Shown: in pieces, positions 62,237 through 64,000 of the stretch | How positions within the stretch are numbered: position 1 is the first letter of the stretch | How the letters are laid out: each line of letters opens with the position of its first letter | Source of the DNA: an uncultured Planctomycetota bacterium | Lineage (GTDB): Bacteria > Planctomycetota > Planctomycetia > Pirellulales > Thermoguttaceae | Direction of reading: 5' to 3' | NCBI GenBank assembly: GCA_902786505.1 | Contig: CADACS010000001.1 | Coordinates: forward strand, 62,001-126,000 | DNA: 64,000 bases | Notes under the pieces: generated by a model | What the model was told of the DNA's origin: nothing | The model's database searches: none | The model's input: only the letters and a program-made list of their open reading frames with translations | Program-made: the position numbers and the translations under genes

Positions 62237-63910
62237 ATGAGCGAATTACATGAAGAGTGCGGAGTCGTCGCCGTTTATCATTTCAAGGGAAAAGGGACGT
62301 CGCCGCTCTGTTCTCATTTAGGAGCGGACCGCGTTTCAAATCTTGTTCCGCGAATGCTCCTCGACGTCCAGAATCGCGGTCAACTCTCCGCGGGCATTAC
62401 CACGTATCGGGACGAGCAAGAGGAGGAAGACTCCTGCACGCGCAGTCAGGAGGAGAAATACTCCCGCCCGCTCCTTATGACGTATAAAGAGCTCGGTCCG
62501 GTCGCGGAAGTCTTTCATCAGAGCCACCGCGATCAGTACGAAAAGCTCATGGAACGGCTCGCCGGGAACGCGGCGATCGGGCATGTCCGTTACGCGACGT
62601 GCGGACGCGACGACAAGAATTTCGCGCATCCTTTCGAGCGGCCGCACATGAGAAAGAACAAATGGTTCAGCTTCGCGTTTAACGGCCAGCTCGCCAACTA
62701 CGAAAAACTCAAAGAAGAAATTAAACGCGATCACGACGTCTGCTTCTCTCGCGATTCCGATTCTGAAATTGTTATGCATTATCTCTGCACGGCGGTGAAA
62801 AACGCCGGGCGCGATCTCCTTGAAGTCTGCAAAAAGACGACGGAAAAACTCGACGGCGCTTACAGTCTCGTCTTTTTGAACGCGTGCGGGGAAATGATGG
62901 TCGTTCGCGATCCGCACGGCTTTAAGCCGCTGTGCTACGCGTTCGACGGCTCTCTCTTCGCGGCGGCGAGCGAGAGCGTCGCGCTCTTCAATCTCGGATT
63001 CAGCCACGACCAGATCAAAGACGTGCCGCCCGGCTCGGTCGTTATTGTAACGCCGGACGGGAACGTCCGCGTCGAGACCTTTATGACGTCGCCCCGAACG
63101 ACGCACTGCTTCTTCGAATGGATCTATTTCGCGAACGTCGCGAGCGTCTTAGACGGCAAGAGCGTCTATCTTGCGCGCAAACGGCTCGGAGAAGTGCTGG
63201 CGGAACAGGAACTTGAGGATGAGAACGGCGTTCCCTTGGACGCCGATTCGATCGTCGTGCCCGTTCCCGATACGAGCAAGGCGGCCGCCGACGGCATGGC
63301 GTACAAACTTGGGATTCCGTGCCTGGAAGGGCTTATGCGCAACCGGTACAGCGGCCGGACCTTTATCGAAGGGGGCGATTCCCGCCGGAGAAAGGCCGAG
63401 ACGAAATATACGCCCCTCCCGCAGGTGCTCGAAGGCAAACGCATCTTTCTGGTCGAAGATTCGATCGTGCGCTCGACGACGATGCGCGTGCTCATCGAAC
63501 GGCTCCGGACCGTCGGACACGCCAAGGAGATCCACGTTCGCGTCGCGTGTCCCCCCATTATGGCGCCGTGCTTCTACGGCATCGACATGTCGACCTATTC
63601 GGAACTCTTTGCAACCCGCTATATGATGAAGCATTACGGACTCGACGGGGTGTTCTCCGAAGACGACGTCTCCACGCGTTGGATTCTGACGCCGGAAATC
63701 GAGCGCGAGATGGCGGAGGATCTCGGTTGCGATTCGCTCCGGTATCTGCCGCCGCGCGCCCTCTCGACGGCGATCGGAATCGCGCCCATGAATCTGTGTC
63801 AGGCGTGCGTCAATCACGAGTATCCGACCGAGGCCGGATGCGAGCTTTCCAGAAAAGCGCTCTTTAATTTCGCCAACGGAAACGAAAGTTCTAAACGCAC
63901 ATACGAGTAA
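62237..63910 (+). CDS. purF: Amidophosphoribosyltransferase
   Basis: PurF makes 5-phosphoribosylamine from PRPP and glutamine, the first step of de novo purine synthesis. From the ATG at 62237 (AGGAGAG 11 bases upstream) it is 557 aa. After a short propeptide (MSELHEE) the exposed catalytic Cys is in ECGVVAVY, as in glutamine amidotransferases of class II. The PRPP-binding motif [14 protein letters not shown] lies near residue 402. A CQAC pair near the C-terminus suggests an Fe-S cluster of the Bacillus type. Several insertions (for example [12 protein letters not shown] after residue 60) make it longer than the usual 470-500. A terminator follows. Confidence 0.92.
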   Translation: MSELHEECGVVAVYHFKGKGTSPLCSHLGADRVSNLVPRMLLDVQNRGQLSAGITTYRDEQEEEDSCTRSQEEKYSRPLLMTYKELGPVAEVFHQSHRDQYEKLMERLAGNAAIGHVRYATCGRDDKNFAHPFERPHMRKNKWFSFAFNGQLANYEKLKEEIKRDHDVCFSRDSDSEIVMHYLCTAVKNAGRDLLEVCKKTTEKLDGAYSLVFLNACGEMMVVRDPHGFKPLCYAFDGSLFAAASESVALFNLGFSHDQIKDVPPGSVVIVTPDGNVRVETFMTSPRTTHCFFEWIYFANVASVLDGKSVYLARKRLGEVLAEQELEDENGVPLDADSIVVPVPDTSKAAADGMAYKLGIPCLEGLMRNRYSGRTFIEGGDSRRRKAETKYTPLPQVLEGKRIFLVEDSIVRSTTMRVLIERLRTVGHAKEIHVRVACPPIMAPCFYGIDMSTYSELFATRYMMKHYGLDGVFSEDDVSTRWILTPEIEREMAEDLGCDSLRYLPPRALSTAIGIAPMNLCQACVNHEYPTEAGCELSRKALFNFANGNESSKRTYE

Positions 63911-63935
63911 CGGTTCCGCCGTCTCCGACTCACGG

Positions 63936-63976
63936 AAAACGCCGACTTCTCACTTTTGCAGACGCCGGCGTTTTTT
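63936..63976 (+). terminator. Rho-independent terminator after purF
   Basis: AAAACGCCG (63936-63944) pairs with CGGCGTTTT (63966-63974), with a 21-base loop and T-run beyond. It is 25 bases past the purF stop. Confidence 0.8.
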
Positions 63977-63978
63977 AT

Positions 63979-63987
63979 TGGTATAAT
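63979..63987 (+). promoter_or_regulatory. Extended -10 promoter pointing out of the window
   Basis: TGG followed by a perfect TATAAT (63982-63987) is an extended -10 element (TGN-TATAAT). No -35 is needed for such promoters. It would drive a gene to the right of the window end. Confidence 0.55.
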
Positions 63988-64000
63988 GAGAACGTATAAG

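Noticed and set aside
1-64000. tRNA, rRNA, CRISPR array, insertion sequence or prophage genes
   Set aside because: I read the gaps for tRNA T-arm and CCA patterns, direct repeats with regular spacers, and transposase or integrase motifs, and found none. Very short or divergent elements could be missed by eye.

Overview
The window is a contiguous piece of a GC-rich bacterial chromosome, most likely from the Planctomycetota. The pointers are a protein with a C-terminal DUF1559-type segment (42580-44643), a DUF6268-like outer-membrane protein, many small or single-anchor lipoproteins, large secreted helical-repeat proteins, a FlgM/CsrA pair and a DciA-GyrB pair. An Fe-S uracil-DNA glycosylase, a Tat-exported split-Soret-type cytochrome, a clostridial-type 2[4Fe-4S] ferredoxin and NadB suggest an anaerobic or microaerophilic lifestyle. 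The assignment is inference from gene content. No phage, insertion sequence, CRISPR array, rRNA or tRNA gene was found.

Layout. 1-4.4 kb: a partial membrane protein, two orphan genes, a PIG-L deacetylase with a clear promoter, and a lipoprotein. 4.4-8.3 kb: a split-Soret cytochrome-nadB operon divergent from a LysR regulator. 8.4-14 kb: dapB, then rpmE-prfA-prmC-accB-accC (translation release and biotin-dependent acetyl-CoA carboxylase subunits). 14.2-16.7 kb: FlgM with a sigma-28-like promoter, a POTRA/FtsQ-like membrane protein and a divergent LpoB-like lipoprotein. 16.7-22.2 kb: miaA, divergent dciA-gyrB, and a TPR protein. 22.2-27.9 kb: a U32 peptidase, fabZ-trmB, a 32-aa basic protein gene, a uracil-DNA glycosylase and csrA. 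27.9-28.8 kb is AT-rich and without genes.

28.9-35.6 kb: a repeat-rich lipoprotein, a TlpA-like thioredoxin, a GNAT acetyltransferase, a 56-aa ferredoxin, a DUF1232-hydrolase fusion and a MoxR ATPase. 35.9-42.5 kb: an unrecognised 744-aa protein with a DUF2325-like end, followed by a TetR regulator and an acpP-fabF-acyl ligase module with a promoter and palindromic operator. 42.6-53.3 kb: mostly minus-strand genes (DUF1559 protein, two AT-rich orphans, a secreted TPR-like protein, ExbD, MATE exporter, RsmE, outer-membrane protein). 54-55.8 kb: rpsA with a long leader. 56.4-57.6 kb: rho, disrupted immediately after its P-loop. 57.6-61.8 kb: a 1399-aa leucine-rich-repeat protein without a signal peptide. 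62.2-63.9 kb: purF, then an extended -10 promoter pointing out of the window.

The most interesting items are the broken rho, the tiny basic protein gene with strong expression signals, the 744-aa protein upstream of the TetR/ACP/FabF/ligase module, the split-Soret cytochrome coupled to NadB, and the very large intracellular-looking LRR protein.
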